From Candidatus Stygibacter frigidus (GTDB lineage Bacteria > Cloacimonadota > Cloacimonadia > Cloacimonadales > TCS61), in contig JAVCCT010000082.1 in NCBI GenBank assembly GCA_030765325.1, forward strand, positions 1 through 7,651: DNA of 7,651 bases. The letters run 5' to 3'. Shown here piece by piece: positions 1 to 6,160 of this stretch. The notes beneath the pieces are model-generated. The model saw nothing but the letters and a program-made list of their open reading frames with translations. It did no database searches and was not told the origin of the DNA. The position numbers and the translations under genes are program-made. Position 1 is the first letter of the stretch. Every line of letters starts with the position of its first letter.

Positions 1-334
1 CAAAATCCTGTTCTATTATCAAAATAATTCATCTTCTTCTTCTCTTCCTTTCGCGTCATTTCGCGCCTTTAGCGGTTGATGAATTCTTCTTCTTTTCAAG
101 AACTTACCGCTTGATATCTACTTTTGGGAAACTCCGCATCATCATAACCGCCAAGGCTATTGTCATACCTTACTACCAGCAATTTATACATCTAAAACTC
201 CTGAAAAAAATTCTAAAAAGCAGGGGGTATCCCCCCCTGCACCCCCCCAATACTCAAACACTCTCAGCCTTCATACTTTTTTTGGTTGTTGCATCTCATG
301 TCATGCAAAAGGCAAAAAAGAAAAAAATCAAAAA
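1..334. other. Intergenic region left of the FGE-like gene
   Basis: I see no convincing gene here. Short open frames are rich in Lys and low-complexity residues, lack a ribosome-binding site and cross a terminator hairpin. Positions 46-77 carry a degenerate CGCGAAA/TAGCGG block that is an inverted copy of a block at about 1637-1668, so the region shares repeat material with the 1424-1971 spacer. A C/G-rich hairpin lies at 220-240 and T-tracts for the minus strand follow the FGE-like stop codon. Confidence 0.5.
205..240 (-). terminator. Intrinsic terminator after the FGE-like gene (minus strand)
   Basis: Read on the minus strand, GCAGGGGG and CCCCCTGC form a perfect 8-bp stem (233-240 with 220-227) around a 5-nt loop, followed at once by TTTTT and, slightly further on, another T-run. 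It lies about 95 nt beyond the stop of the FGE-like gene, so it is the natural end of that transcript. The stem is unusually G/C-pure for this AT-rich region and is preceded by a second run of seven Gs. A role of this hairpin in retrohoming (structures lie just after variable regions in some DGRs) is possible but not shown. Confidence 0.65.
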
Positions 335-1423
335 TCAAGGGGAAACCCTGCAAAGGCGGAAGCCTAAGTCGTAGTTGCTGTACGCGGCATAAATGTTGAA
401 CCGACCGGAAACGGGGCAGAAGTTGGCATAGTCGTACCAGCTACCGCCGCGTACCACCCGGAAGCTACCGCTCACAACACCATGTGGATTAGTTTGCGAT
501 CCACCCGGATAACTGCCATAAATATCCCATACCCATTCCCATACGTTACCACTCATATCAAAAGTACCAAGCTCATTAGCTGCCTTTGTACCGACTGTAT
601 GGGTTGTATTGCCGGAATTGCTACTATACCAGGCAACTTCATCTATATTATTACTGCCGCTGTAAGTATAATTATTAGTCTCATTACCTCCCAACGCTGC
701 AAAATGCCACTCCGCTTCCGTTGGCAAGCGATAACAATTGGCTGTCCAGTCGCAGGAGACATTAGTGTGATTTTGATAACTTGAATTCCAGCCGGCGGGC
801 CAGTCATCGGGATTTGTGCCATAAGTACTATAACTGTAACACGGAGTGATACCTTCGTACATACTACGCCGGTTGCAGTATTCGATAGCATTAAACCAGG
901 ATACCTGCTCTACGGGTCCATTGGTAACACTAGTAAAAGAAGAGGGATTGTTTCCCATTACTGCCTCATATTCGCTCTGAGTTACTTCATATTGACCAAT
1001 ATGAAAGGATGATACCGTCACATCGGAGGTGCCATTATTAAATGTGCCTCCTTCTACGAAGATCATACCTTCAGGCTGCTCATCATCCACCAATATTCTA
1101 ACGCAATAGAGCTCACTGAAAATTCCCGGGCATTCGGCTCCGAAATTCCAGATGACATGTTTACCGGTTCCTGATAATATACCTTCCCCAATATCACCGG
1201 AAAGAGAATCGCAGCTTACCACCCAGGTTTCTCCGGCATCAGCGGAAACTGCCATACTAATAGTTAATGTATCGCCATCAGCATCAAATACATCGTAATA
1301 AACATCTATCAGCATACTGCCATCGGTACGCTGGCTGAAGCTCTGATTGCTTAGCTCTGGCAGAGTGTTTGCCCAAATAACGCAACTAATAGCAATAAAT
1401 ATCAATAATCCTATTCTTTTCAT
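335..1423 (-). CDS. Secreted FGE/SUMF1-domain protein with a DGR-type variable C-terminus
   Basis: This is a 362-aa exported protein. Residues 1-18 are a signal peptide (MKRIG followed by a hydrophobic stretch). Residues 20-115 form an Ig/FnIII-like domain of the kind often placed before SUMF1 domains in environmental FCB bacteria (SQRTDGSMLIDVYYDVFDADGD). Residues 118-358 are a formylglycine-generating-enzyme-sulfatase fold (C-type-lectin-like): MIFVEGGTF, YEVTQSEYEAVMG, RLPTEAEWHFAALGG, MSGNVWEWVWD, VVRGGSW and LGFRLCR. In true FGE the active-site cysteines sit at RGGSxxC-x4-C; here the first is Asp331 and only Cys336 remains, so I do not expect FGE activity. The fold is also the usual scaffold of DGR variable proteins, and residues 318-358 look like such a variable region. 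The ATG at 1421-1423 has GGAGG at 1428-1432. Probably a surface or periplasmic binding protein; the ligand is unknown. Confidence 0.88.
   Translation of the reverse strand: MKRIGLLIFIAISCVIWANTLPELSNQSFSQRTDGSMLIDVYYDVFDADGDTLTISMAVSADAGETWVVSCDSLSGDIGEGILSGTGKHVIWNFGAECPGIFSELYCVRILVDDEQPEGMIFVEGGTFNNGTSDVTVSSFHIGQYEVTQSEYEAVMGNNPSSFTSVTNGPVEQVSWFNAIEYCNRRSMYEGITPCYSYSTYGTNPDDWPAGWNSSYQNHTNVSCDWTANCYRLPTEAEWHFAALGGNETNNYTYSGSNNIDEVAWYSSNSGNTTHTVGTKAANELGTFDMSGNVWEWVWDIYGSYPGGSQTNPHGVVSGSFRVVRGGSWYDYANFCPVSGRFNIYAAYSNYDLGFRLCRVSP
345..475 (-). other. Candidate DGR variable region (VR) at the 3' end of the FGE-like gene
   Basis: The last 40 codons switch from AT-rich usage (AAT, TAT, GAT) to GC-rich codons with mostly C or T third positions. 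Invariant scaffold words of DGR-type SUMF1 proteins (SGS.RV.RGGSW, A.., C.VS.R, LGFRLCR) alternate with positions holding F, V, Y, D, Y, N, F, P, G, F, N, I, Y, S, N, Y and D. These are what AAC/AAT template codons give when adenines are randomised: TTC, GTA, TAC, GAC, TAT, AAC, CCC, GGT, ATT. The stretch ends in a GC-rich word (GGCTTCCGCC) at the expected place for the homing-initiation site. No template repeat, accessory gene or reverse transcriptase lies in the window, so the assignment rests on pattern alone. Confidence 0.6.
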
Positions 1424-1457
1424 CTTACCTCCAATTTATATTGCTTTCGCATTTTTA

Positions 1458-1622
1458 TCTTCTCTCTTCACAAACCACAGACAATGTCGGAATGAAAAAT
1501 GTAAAATTGAATATCTCCTGCATATACTGTGCCAGAAGTATTCCATCTTCACATTGTCTCAATTTCCCACTTTCCCATTTTCTTACGCTTACTGTCCGTG
1601 TAGTCCGTGCTGTCCGTGGTTC
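1458..1622. repeat. Degenerate intergenic repeat, copy A
   Basis: This is an imperfect direct copy of 1777-1955. Shared words in the same order are TCTTCTCT, AACCAC, TCnGAATG, TGTAAAATTGAATATC, GTG-CA-AAGTATTCCAT, CTTCACATT, a pyrimidine-rich CCCA/CATTTTC section, and a terminal run of three TCCGTG words. After the unit, a TGGTTCATAATCTTCTCTTTTT word recurs before copy B at about 1764-1790 as TGGTTTATAATCTTC. No transposase or coding sequence lies inside. Known relatives of this kind are widespread non-coding genomic repeats of unknown role. Confidence 0.6.
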
Positions 1623-1776
1623 ATAATCTTCTCTTTTTCAACCGCGAAACACGCTAAAGAACGCGAAAAAATGTAAGAAAATATAATACTCAATCTCATT
1701 ATTAATCCTCATATATTCCTTCTCTGTGCTCTCTGCCTGCCATGACGAACCTTGTTCGTAGTTGGTGGTTTATAAT

Positions 1777-1955
1777 CTTCTCTTTTTTTTCCAACCACTG
1801 AAATAGCGGACTCCGTCCGAATGGAAAATTGAAAATGTAAAATGTAAAATTGAATATCCCTTACAGTCTCTGTGGCAAAAGTATTCCATTCTTCACATTT
1901 TCCCAGTTTCTTTCTCATTTTACATTATCCGTGCAAATCCGTGTAATCCGTGGCA
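1777..1955. repeat. Degenerate intergenic repeat, copy B
   Basis: This is the second copy of the unit described at 1458-1622, longer by a duplicated AAAATGTAAAATGTAAAATTG segment (1828-1852) and a GCGGACTCCGTCC insertion. It ends 17 bp before the stop codon of the dockerin-like gene, so it forms the whole 3' flank of that gene. There is no T-run hairpin in it that would make a clear terminator. Confidence 0.6.
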
Positions 1956-1971
1956 TCAGTGTTCTATTCTT

Positions 1972-3213
1972 CTATTTCAGCAAAATAGCTTTCTTAACTT
2001 CACTACCGGTATCAGTAGAAAAGCGGATAAAGTATATCCCGCTGTTATTACCTTCAGCATTCCAGATCAGGCTATATCTTCCGGCAGCTTTATTTTCATC
2101 AGCCAGCACAGCGATCTTTTGACCTTTGATATTATATACTTCAATCTTTACGCTTCCGCTTTCAGCCAGTTCATAGTCAATAGTGGTTATAGGATTAAAG
2201 GGATTAGGATAAAGTGCTGAAAGTTTATTTGTTTCGGGTACAGGCTCTGTTAATCTATAACTGATATTCTCTGAGAAACCATTAGATTCTAATACTAAGC
2301 TGATTGTTGCCGCAGCAGCGAAACTCCGCTGATATGGAATACGCAGAACATCACCACTAATTCCAGAGGCAGAGACTAAAGCAAATTTATCATCATTCTG
2401 CTGACAAAGGCAATCAACAGCCATGATCTCTACTGCCTCAAGTTGCAGATTTTCTTTGCTCTCAATATTCAAACCAAAACCAAATAACTCTGTATCACAG
2501 GAGAAATAGATATATTCATCATCATTGGAAATAACAATATTATTTTCTGCATTACGATACGGATCATAAACCGGTAATGTATCCCGCAAGCCTACAACGT
2601 ATTGCAGAATATAAGCTCCGTCTATGGCATAAAGCTCACCATCCAGATCCACATCAGCACGCTGGAAACGCCAGTCCTCCCAGGGTACCGGATCTTCAGG
2701 TATCGGATCAAGATCAACTATATTCATCAAGATCAATGATACATCATAACTTTCAACCTCGCCGTTATCATTAATGTCGCCGTAGTATATTATTATCGGC
2801 TCTGTTATTTCAAAAACACCGCTGGCGGCTTCAGCCATATTGCCATAAAAATCAGTAGCAATTCCTTTAGTATAGACGTTTTCAGAAGGTTGATCGGGAA
2901 CAGCCCAATCATAGTTATAGAGTGAATCTGATGCTGTCATGTTTACATCGTAAGCAGTGTTTTGCACTTCATCAAAATAGAACTGCAAGCTTACCGGTTC
3001 TTCGGGTGGTACTGCAAAGCTGTCTTCCAGTATCATAAAGCTGATATTGGCAATATCCTCTGGTGTAAACACTTCTCCGCCGGCTGGGCTAATAATCGTG
3101 ATCGCAGGTAATTTACTATCAACGGTGCCAATCTCCGTATCTCCCATTACCACTTCTGCCTGTAATGACATCATAAAAATTACAAGCAACAAAATTACTA
3201 ATTTTGTTTTCAT
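1972..3213 (-). CDS. Secreted dockerin-like protein with a type IX sorting domain
   Basis: This 413-aa exported protein has a signal peptide at about 1-20 (MKTKLVILLLVIFMMSLQA), an Ig/FnIII-like domain at about 35-137 (ISPAGGEVF opening), a dockerin type I-like module at about 145-210 and a beta-rich, cohesin-like segment at about 222-320. The dockerin-like module has two Ca-binding-loop repeats, GDINDNGEVESYDVSLIL and ADVDLDGELYAIDGAYIL, with Asp/Asn at the loop positions. The C-terminus (334-413) is a Por/type IX secretion sorting domain: LYPNPFNP, VKIEVYNIKGQKI, GIYFIRF and KKAILLK. In FCB bacteria such tails direct export across the outer membrane and surface attachment. An upstream in-frame start at 3264 would place 17 residues before the signal peptide; the ATG at 3211-3213 has GGAGG at 3218-3222 and is chosen. 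No catalytic domain is visible, so a structural or binding role is more likely than an enzyme. Confidence 0.88.
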   Translation of the reverse strand: MKTKLVILLLVIFMMSLQAEVVMGDTEIGTVDSKLPAITIISPAGGEVFTPEDIANISFMILEDSFAVPPEEPVSLQFYFDEVQNTAYDVNMTASDSLYNYDWAVPDQPSENVYTKGIATDFYGNMAEAASGVFEITEPIIIYYGDINDNGEVESYDVSLILMNIVDLDPIPEDPVPWEDWRFQRADVDLDGELYAIDGAYILQYVVGLRDTLPVYDPYRNAENNIVISNDDEYIYFSCDTELFGFGLNIESKENLQLEAVEIMAVDCLCQQNDDKFALVSASGISGDVLRIPYQRSFAAAATISLVLESNGFSENISYRLTEPVPETNKLSALYPNPFNPITTIDYELAESGSVKIEVYNIKGQKIAVLADENKAAGRYSLIWNAEGNNSGIYFIRFSTDTGSEVKKAILLK

Positions 3214-3597
3214 AAATCCTCCATATTTTATTAAACCGTGAATATAGCAAAATGCCCAATTCAATCTAAAAATCTAATCCTCTCCTTTCACTGGCTAGCC
3301 AACGCATAGCTGTAAACCATTAAATGACAGATGCCGGCGTTATTACTGCACGGGGAGCTTCACACTTTTTTATCACTTATTTACAGCATTTTAAGATTTC
3401 TGGCTGTATAGCGAGTGATCCCCGGAAACATAAAATATAATAATTAAGCGCAAATAATCCCTCCTTCTCTTTTCCTCTTAGCTGTCATAAATTATTTATG
3501 TTTCATTGAAGTGAATTTAATAAAATAATGGATTATTAGTCAATATTTTTATCTCAGATCTGCCCCCCCCCTCCGAAAGAGACTGTTCAATTATTAT

Positions 3598-3810
3598 AAT
3601 TGATTCATCCCTGAAAGGGATTCACTATAATAGCCCCAGTTCGGCACGAAGTGACTACCTGGGGTTAATGATATAATTATACATCCCTCCCCCAAACACC
3701 GGCTGCGCCGGTGGTTGGGAGAGGGGTGGATGGTAAATTTGACCCCGGGTTGTCGAAATACAACAACCCGAGGCTATTATAGTTATTCCCCTTCAGGGAA
3801 TTTGTCAATT
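3598..3810. repeat. Compound palindromic element (two inverted REP-like units around a hairpin)
   Basis: The outer units are inverted copies of each other: AATTGA...CCCTGAA.GGG...CTATAATAGCC (3598-3635) recurs in reverse complement at 3771-3810. Each contains a small CCCTGAA/GGG hairpin next to a larger GC-rich one: CCCCAG/CTGGGG (3634-3639 with 3659-3664) and CGGGTTGT/ACAACCCG (3746-3753 with 3763-3770). Between them lies a long central hairpin (3682-3732) whose tip is CACCGGC-TGC-GCCGGTG and whose outer ends are CATCC/GGATG. The arrangement resembles paired REP (BIME-like) sequences that are mobilised in trans by REP-associated tyrosine transposases (RAYTs). No transposase is encoded here. 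Confidence 0.6.
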
Positions 3811-3876
3811 TTCGTGATTTTATCCCTGCCGTGATGTAGCTTATGCAGCTCAAGAGTACTAATCCCACATCACTCC

Positions 3877-3921
3877 GTTAACTCTGTTCACGCTGTTCAC
3901 TGCGTTCACAACATTAACCAA
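3877..3921. repeat. Short tandem array, 9-nt period (GTTCACnnn)
   Basis: Five consecutive 9-nt units start GTTAAC, GTTCAC, GTTCAC, GTTCAC and ATTAAC, with the last three bases of each unit variable. The 9-nt phase matches that of the GTCCGTGnn block at 1594-1620. It does not sit in an open gene, so it is not explained as a tripeptide repeat. Confidence 0.6.
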
Positions 3922-4106
3922 GTCCATTACAAATAACTAATGAAGAAGTAGCACTACTCAAAACCAAATTCACCCAGTTTTGTAATGAACTGGCAAACCT
4001 GAAAACAAATTACCGGAAATAATAAAATTTTTTTATTTAGGATAGCGTTTTAAAGTATAGGATAAAATCAGTTGAATATAAAATAACAATAGATTTTTCC
4101 TTGAAT

Positions 4107-5018
4107 TTAACCAAAAATAGAATGATAAAACAAATCGGCACAATGCAGAGCACTCTCCCAGCAGTTCTGTTTATCTTCTGTGCACCAGCAGGCAGAGAGC
4201 ACAGATTGGCAGTATGCCATCATTGCTATCTGCTGAAGATGATAACCCAGGATTTCAGAGAATATCGCCAGCCGGGCTTCAATCAACTTATTCAAATCGG
4301 GATATGTCAAAAATTGCGAGGGATTATACATGAAACAGGCAGTTTCATAGAGCGGATTTCCGACAACACCTTTGGGGTCAATGATCCGCCATGTATCACC
4401 GTCACTGAGGATATTATAATGATGCATATCCCCGTGTAATAGAGTGTCAAAATCCTTTGCACTTTCCAGCTCATCGAACATTGAGCTGGCATTATGAAGA
4501 TAACTGTGCGGGATCAAAGATTCCGGAGATGAGAGAAAGTCTGATAATTTATTGAACCAACCTTTTACAGTAGGGAAATTATATTGAGATTTCTGGAATG
4601 ATTTTAAGTCCTTCATTAGATTAGCTGTGATAATATTCTGCTTTTCTTCATTTTCAATGTAATGCAAAGATTTTCCGGGTAAAAGCCTGGGAAGCAGAAT
4701 AGCCCCTTTTAGTTTATCAACTGCCAAAGGTTTCAATAGATAATCACTTTTTATCTCACTCAGGGCAGCGATTTCAAAATCGATACCAGACCAGGGACAG
4801 CCAATTTTAAGAAAAGCAGGTTGGGAATTATTTTTCTGGCAAAAAGCAGTAAAATTATAATTAGAATCTGAGAGCGAAACAATATCACTTAATTCCCATA
4901 ATTCCGCCAGCTGAGAGATCAATTTCGGCAGTTCATTCAGCCATTTTTCACCATTTTCACCAAAGCGATCTATTACCCACCTGGCAAAAGCAGCCTGATC
5001 AATATTTATTTTATCCAT
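4107..5018 (-). CDS. Aminoglycoside/hydroxyurea-type phosphotransferase (APH(6)/Hur family)
   Basis: With the start at 5018 this is a 303-aa cytosolic kinase-like protein of the family that includes streptomycin 6-phosphotransferases and hydroxyurea kinase, which transfer phosphate from ATP to a small hydroxylated substrate. Visible motifs are FGENGEKWLNELPKLI near the N-terminus (family opening), FLKIG with the likely ATP-binding Lys71, LLPRLLPGKSL, the Brenner motif LLHGDMHHYNIL (catalytic Asp197, Asn202) and IIDPKGVVGNPLYE (metal-binding Asp214). Its ATG overlaps the transporter stop as ATGGATAA, so the two are translationally coupled. An alternative ATG at 5039 (310 aa) is possible; neither start has a good Shine-Dalgarno. 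5018 was chosen because the family motif begins about 12 residues later and the overlap is minimal. The substrate cannot be read from sequence; resistance is only one possibility, and an endogenous sugar or metabolite kinase is another. Confidence 0.85.
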   Translation of the reverse strand: MDKINIDQAAFARWVIDRFGENGEKWLNELPKLISQLAELWELSDIVSLSDSNYNFTAFCQKNNSQPAFLKIGCPWSGIDFEIAALSEIKSDYLLKPLAVDKLKGAILLPRLLPGKSLHYIENEEKQNIITANLMKDLKSFQKSQYNFPTVKGWFNKLSDFLSSPESLIPHSYLHNASSMFDELESAKDFDTLLHGDMHHYNILSDGDTWRIIDPKGVVGNPLYETACFMYNPSQFLTYPDLNKLIEARLAIFSEILGYHLQQIAMMAYCQSVLSACWCTEDKQNCWESALHCADLFYHSIFG

Positions 5019-5901
5019 TACCAAAATATTTTGTTGCATTGCGTCTTTCTTTATCAGAGAAGATGATAATACCCGCAATGATAACAGTGACACCGATAAT
5101 TTCTAATTCCCCCGGCAAATAATCTGGAAGTATTATCATCTGGATAAAAATGGGCATGGTGATGAAAGTGGCATTATAATGTGGAATAAACTGTGACGCA
5201 TTCACTCTGCGACTGTAGGCATGCTGAGTGATGAGCACTGAAGTTGTGGATGCAGCAAAACTTAATAGAAATAAGAGCCAGCCGACTGGATGAGTAGGAA
5301 ATATACCACTATGAAATGAGAAATTCAACCCGGCAGCTTTCAAAATGGGATCAAGGCAGGCGATCAGACCTGCAATCAGACCAGAGATCATGGCATCAAT
5401 GAAGATATGTTTACTTCTGACAGCTATTTTTAAAAGTATCGGAGTGAGAATGATTACTGCCAGCAGGAGATAGATAAGATTTGTCAACTTCACCATTTCC
5501 ATTACAACTGGCTTTGAATCCCGGGCAGCAATTCCCAGCAGTAAACTGCCGGTTATAATAATAATGATCCCCAGCCAGTTTTGAGGTGAGGTTTTTTCAT
5601 GCATCACATATTTCGTGAATAGTAGCATAGGTAGCATGCCTATACCATACATGGCAGTAAAATAGGAAATTGTACCATATCTGGCTGCCAGAATCACAAA
5701 GATTACACATGCATTGGATAGAACTATACCCAGGATATAGATGAAATCATTCCCGGAAAGTCGTTCATGAGGGGTTTTACCAGATATATTCGCCAGCAGT
5801 CGATCATAGGAGTGAATACCTAATCTTTGCAGACTCCGGGCAAAATGGAGAATAATGGAATATATTATTCCCAGAATGATAACTAATAAGTTATTACTCA
5901 A
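5011..5901 (-). CDS. DMT/EamA-like multi-pass membrane transporter
   Basis: This is a 296-aa very hydrophobic protein with about nine predicted membrane segments (roughly 4-20, 53-72, 80-98, 109-126, 140-161, 168-186, 207-226, 242-258, 265-282). The two-halves layout, a long loop at 22-50 and a last segment followed by a short basic tail (DKERRNATKYFGNG) fit the drug/metabolite transporter superfamily; the nearest named group (EamA, or a NIPA-like branch) cannot be settled by eye. The start is TTG at 5899-5901, supported by AGGGGTG 5 nt upstream and by the absence of an in-frame Met before residue 84. It is the first gene of a two-gene operon with the kinase, overlapping it by 8 nt. The pairing suggests export or uptake of the molecule that the kinase modifies, which is inference only. 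Confidence 0.78.
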   Translation of the reverse strand: MSNNLLVIILGIIYSIILHFARSLQRLGIHSYDRLLANISGKTPHERLSGNDFIYILGIVLSNACVIFVILAARYGTISYFTAMYGIGMLPMLLFTKYVMHEKTSPQNWLGIIIIITGSLLLGIAARDSKPVVMEMVKLTNLIYLLLAVIILTPILLKIAVRSKHIFIDAMISGLIAGLIACLDPILKAAGLNFSFHSGIFPTHPVGWLLFLLSFAASTTSVLITQHAYSRRVNASQFIPHYNATFITMPIFIQMIILPDYLPGELEIIGVTVIIAGIIIFSDKERRNATKYFGNG

Positions 5902-6061
5902 TAAAACACCCCTAATAAAATAACTTAGAGAAATCTAAGAATTTCTAAAATCAATGATTTTCTACTGAAAACGTCGAACAGATACGAGAGATCACGTTAA
6001 TGCGTCAAGCATTTTGAGCATCTAGTTAATAATGTGGGTTTATTCCTGAAAAGTGTGCGGT

Positions 6062-6082
6062 GCTGAACGGGCAGGTGTTCGC
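6062..6082. promoter_or_regulatory. Candidate enhancer (activator) site for the sigma-54 promoter
   Basis: The imperfect dyad GC(T)GAAC - 8 nt - GTTCGC lies about 90-110 bp upstream of the predicted start site near 6170, the normal range for bacterial enhancer-binding proteins. It is in a locally GC-richer patch of an otherwise AT-rich spacer. The dyad is short and the activator unknown, so this is a suggestion only. Confidence 0.3.
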
Positions 6083-6142
6083 TGGCGTACAGTATTAATT
6101 AAGTATAAAAACCTAAGCAACTATTTGTCAGTAACTTATGGT

Positions 6143-6160
6143 TTGGCACGGTTATTGCAT
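6143..6160 (+). promoter_or_regulatory. Sigma-54 (RpoN) -24/-12 promoter
   Basis: TTGGCACG-N4-TTGCAT matches the sigma-54 consensus TGGCACG-N4-TTGCA at every defined base. The GG (6145-6146) and GC (6157-6158) are separated by exactly 10 bp, the spacing this sigma factor requires. Transcription should begin near 6170, about 24 nt before the first micro-ORF start, leaving just enough leader for its ribosome-binding site at 6182-6186. Such promoters are silent without an ATP-driven enhancer-binding activator, so the micro-ORFs are expected to be induced by a specific signal (nitrogen, stress, membrane or motility states are common examples). Confidence 0.8.

Larger units (their letters stand above)
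1424..1971. other. Repeat-filled intergenic region between two secreted-protein genes
   Basis: There is no supportable gene in these 548 bp. Open frames on either strand are short, lack ribosome-binding sites and are built from the repeats. The space holds two imperfect direct copies of one unit (1458-1622 and 1777-1955), each ending in three TCCGTG words at 9-10-nt spacing, plus a CGCGAAA-rich block at 1637-1668. The promoter of the FGE-like gene must lie in the right flank of 1424, inside or next to the first copy. Confidence 0.6.
3214..4106. other. Large non-coding region with a compound palindrome and short tandem repeats
   Basis: I see no gene in these 893 bp; the open frames cross strong hairpins and lack ribosome-binding sites. 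From left to right it holds the 5' flank of the dockerin-like gene, plain AT-rich sequence (about 3300-3560), a run of nine Cs (3563-3571), a compound palindrome (3598-3810), a 9-nt tandem array (3877-3921), and an inverted repeat (3921-3933 with 3979-3991). The last ~100 bp before 4107 are AT-rich and form the 3' flank of the kinase gene, without a clear terminator. Confidence 0.6.

Noticed and set aside
1..334. DGR template repeat or reverse transcriptase next to the candidate variable region
   Set aside because: No adenine-rich copy of the variable region and no RT motif is found on either strand here or elsewhere in the window.
111..374. 87-codon plus-strand open frame
   Set aside because: No ribosome-binding site, runs through the terminator hairpin and antisense to the end of the FGE-like gene; Lys-rich low-complexity product.
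1509..1535. Second sigma-54-like promoter on the minus strand before the FGE-like gene (CTGGCACA...ATGCAGG, GG-N10-GC)
   Set aside because: Two mismatches to the core consensus; by rough count one or two such hits are expected by chance in this window. It also lies in a repeat unit whose other copy does not keep it.
3677..3868. 63-codon minus-strand frame
   Set aside because: Composed of the central and right hairpins of the compound palindrome; no ribosome-binding site.
3598..3921. CRISPR array
   Set aside because: The repeats are inverted pairs or 9-nt units with no spacers of constant length; no cas gene in the window.
4101..4439. 112-codon plus-strand open frame
   Set aside because: Entirely antisense to the kinase coding sequence, which has clear family motifs; no ribosome-binding site.
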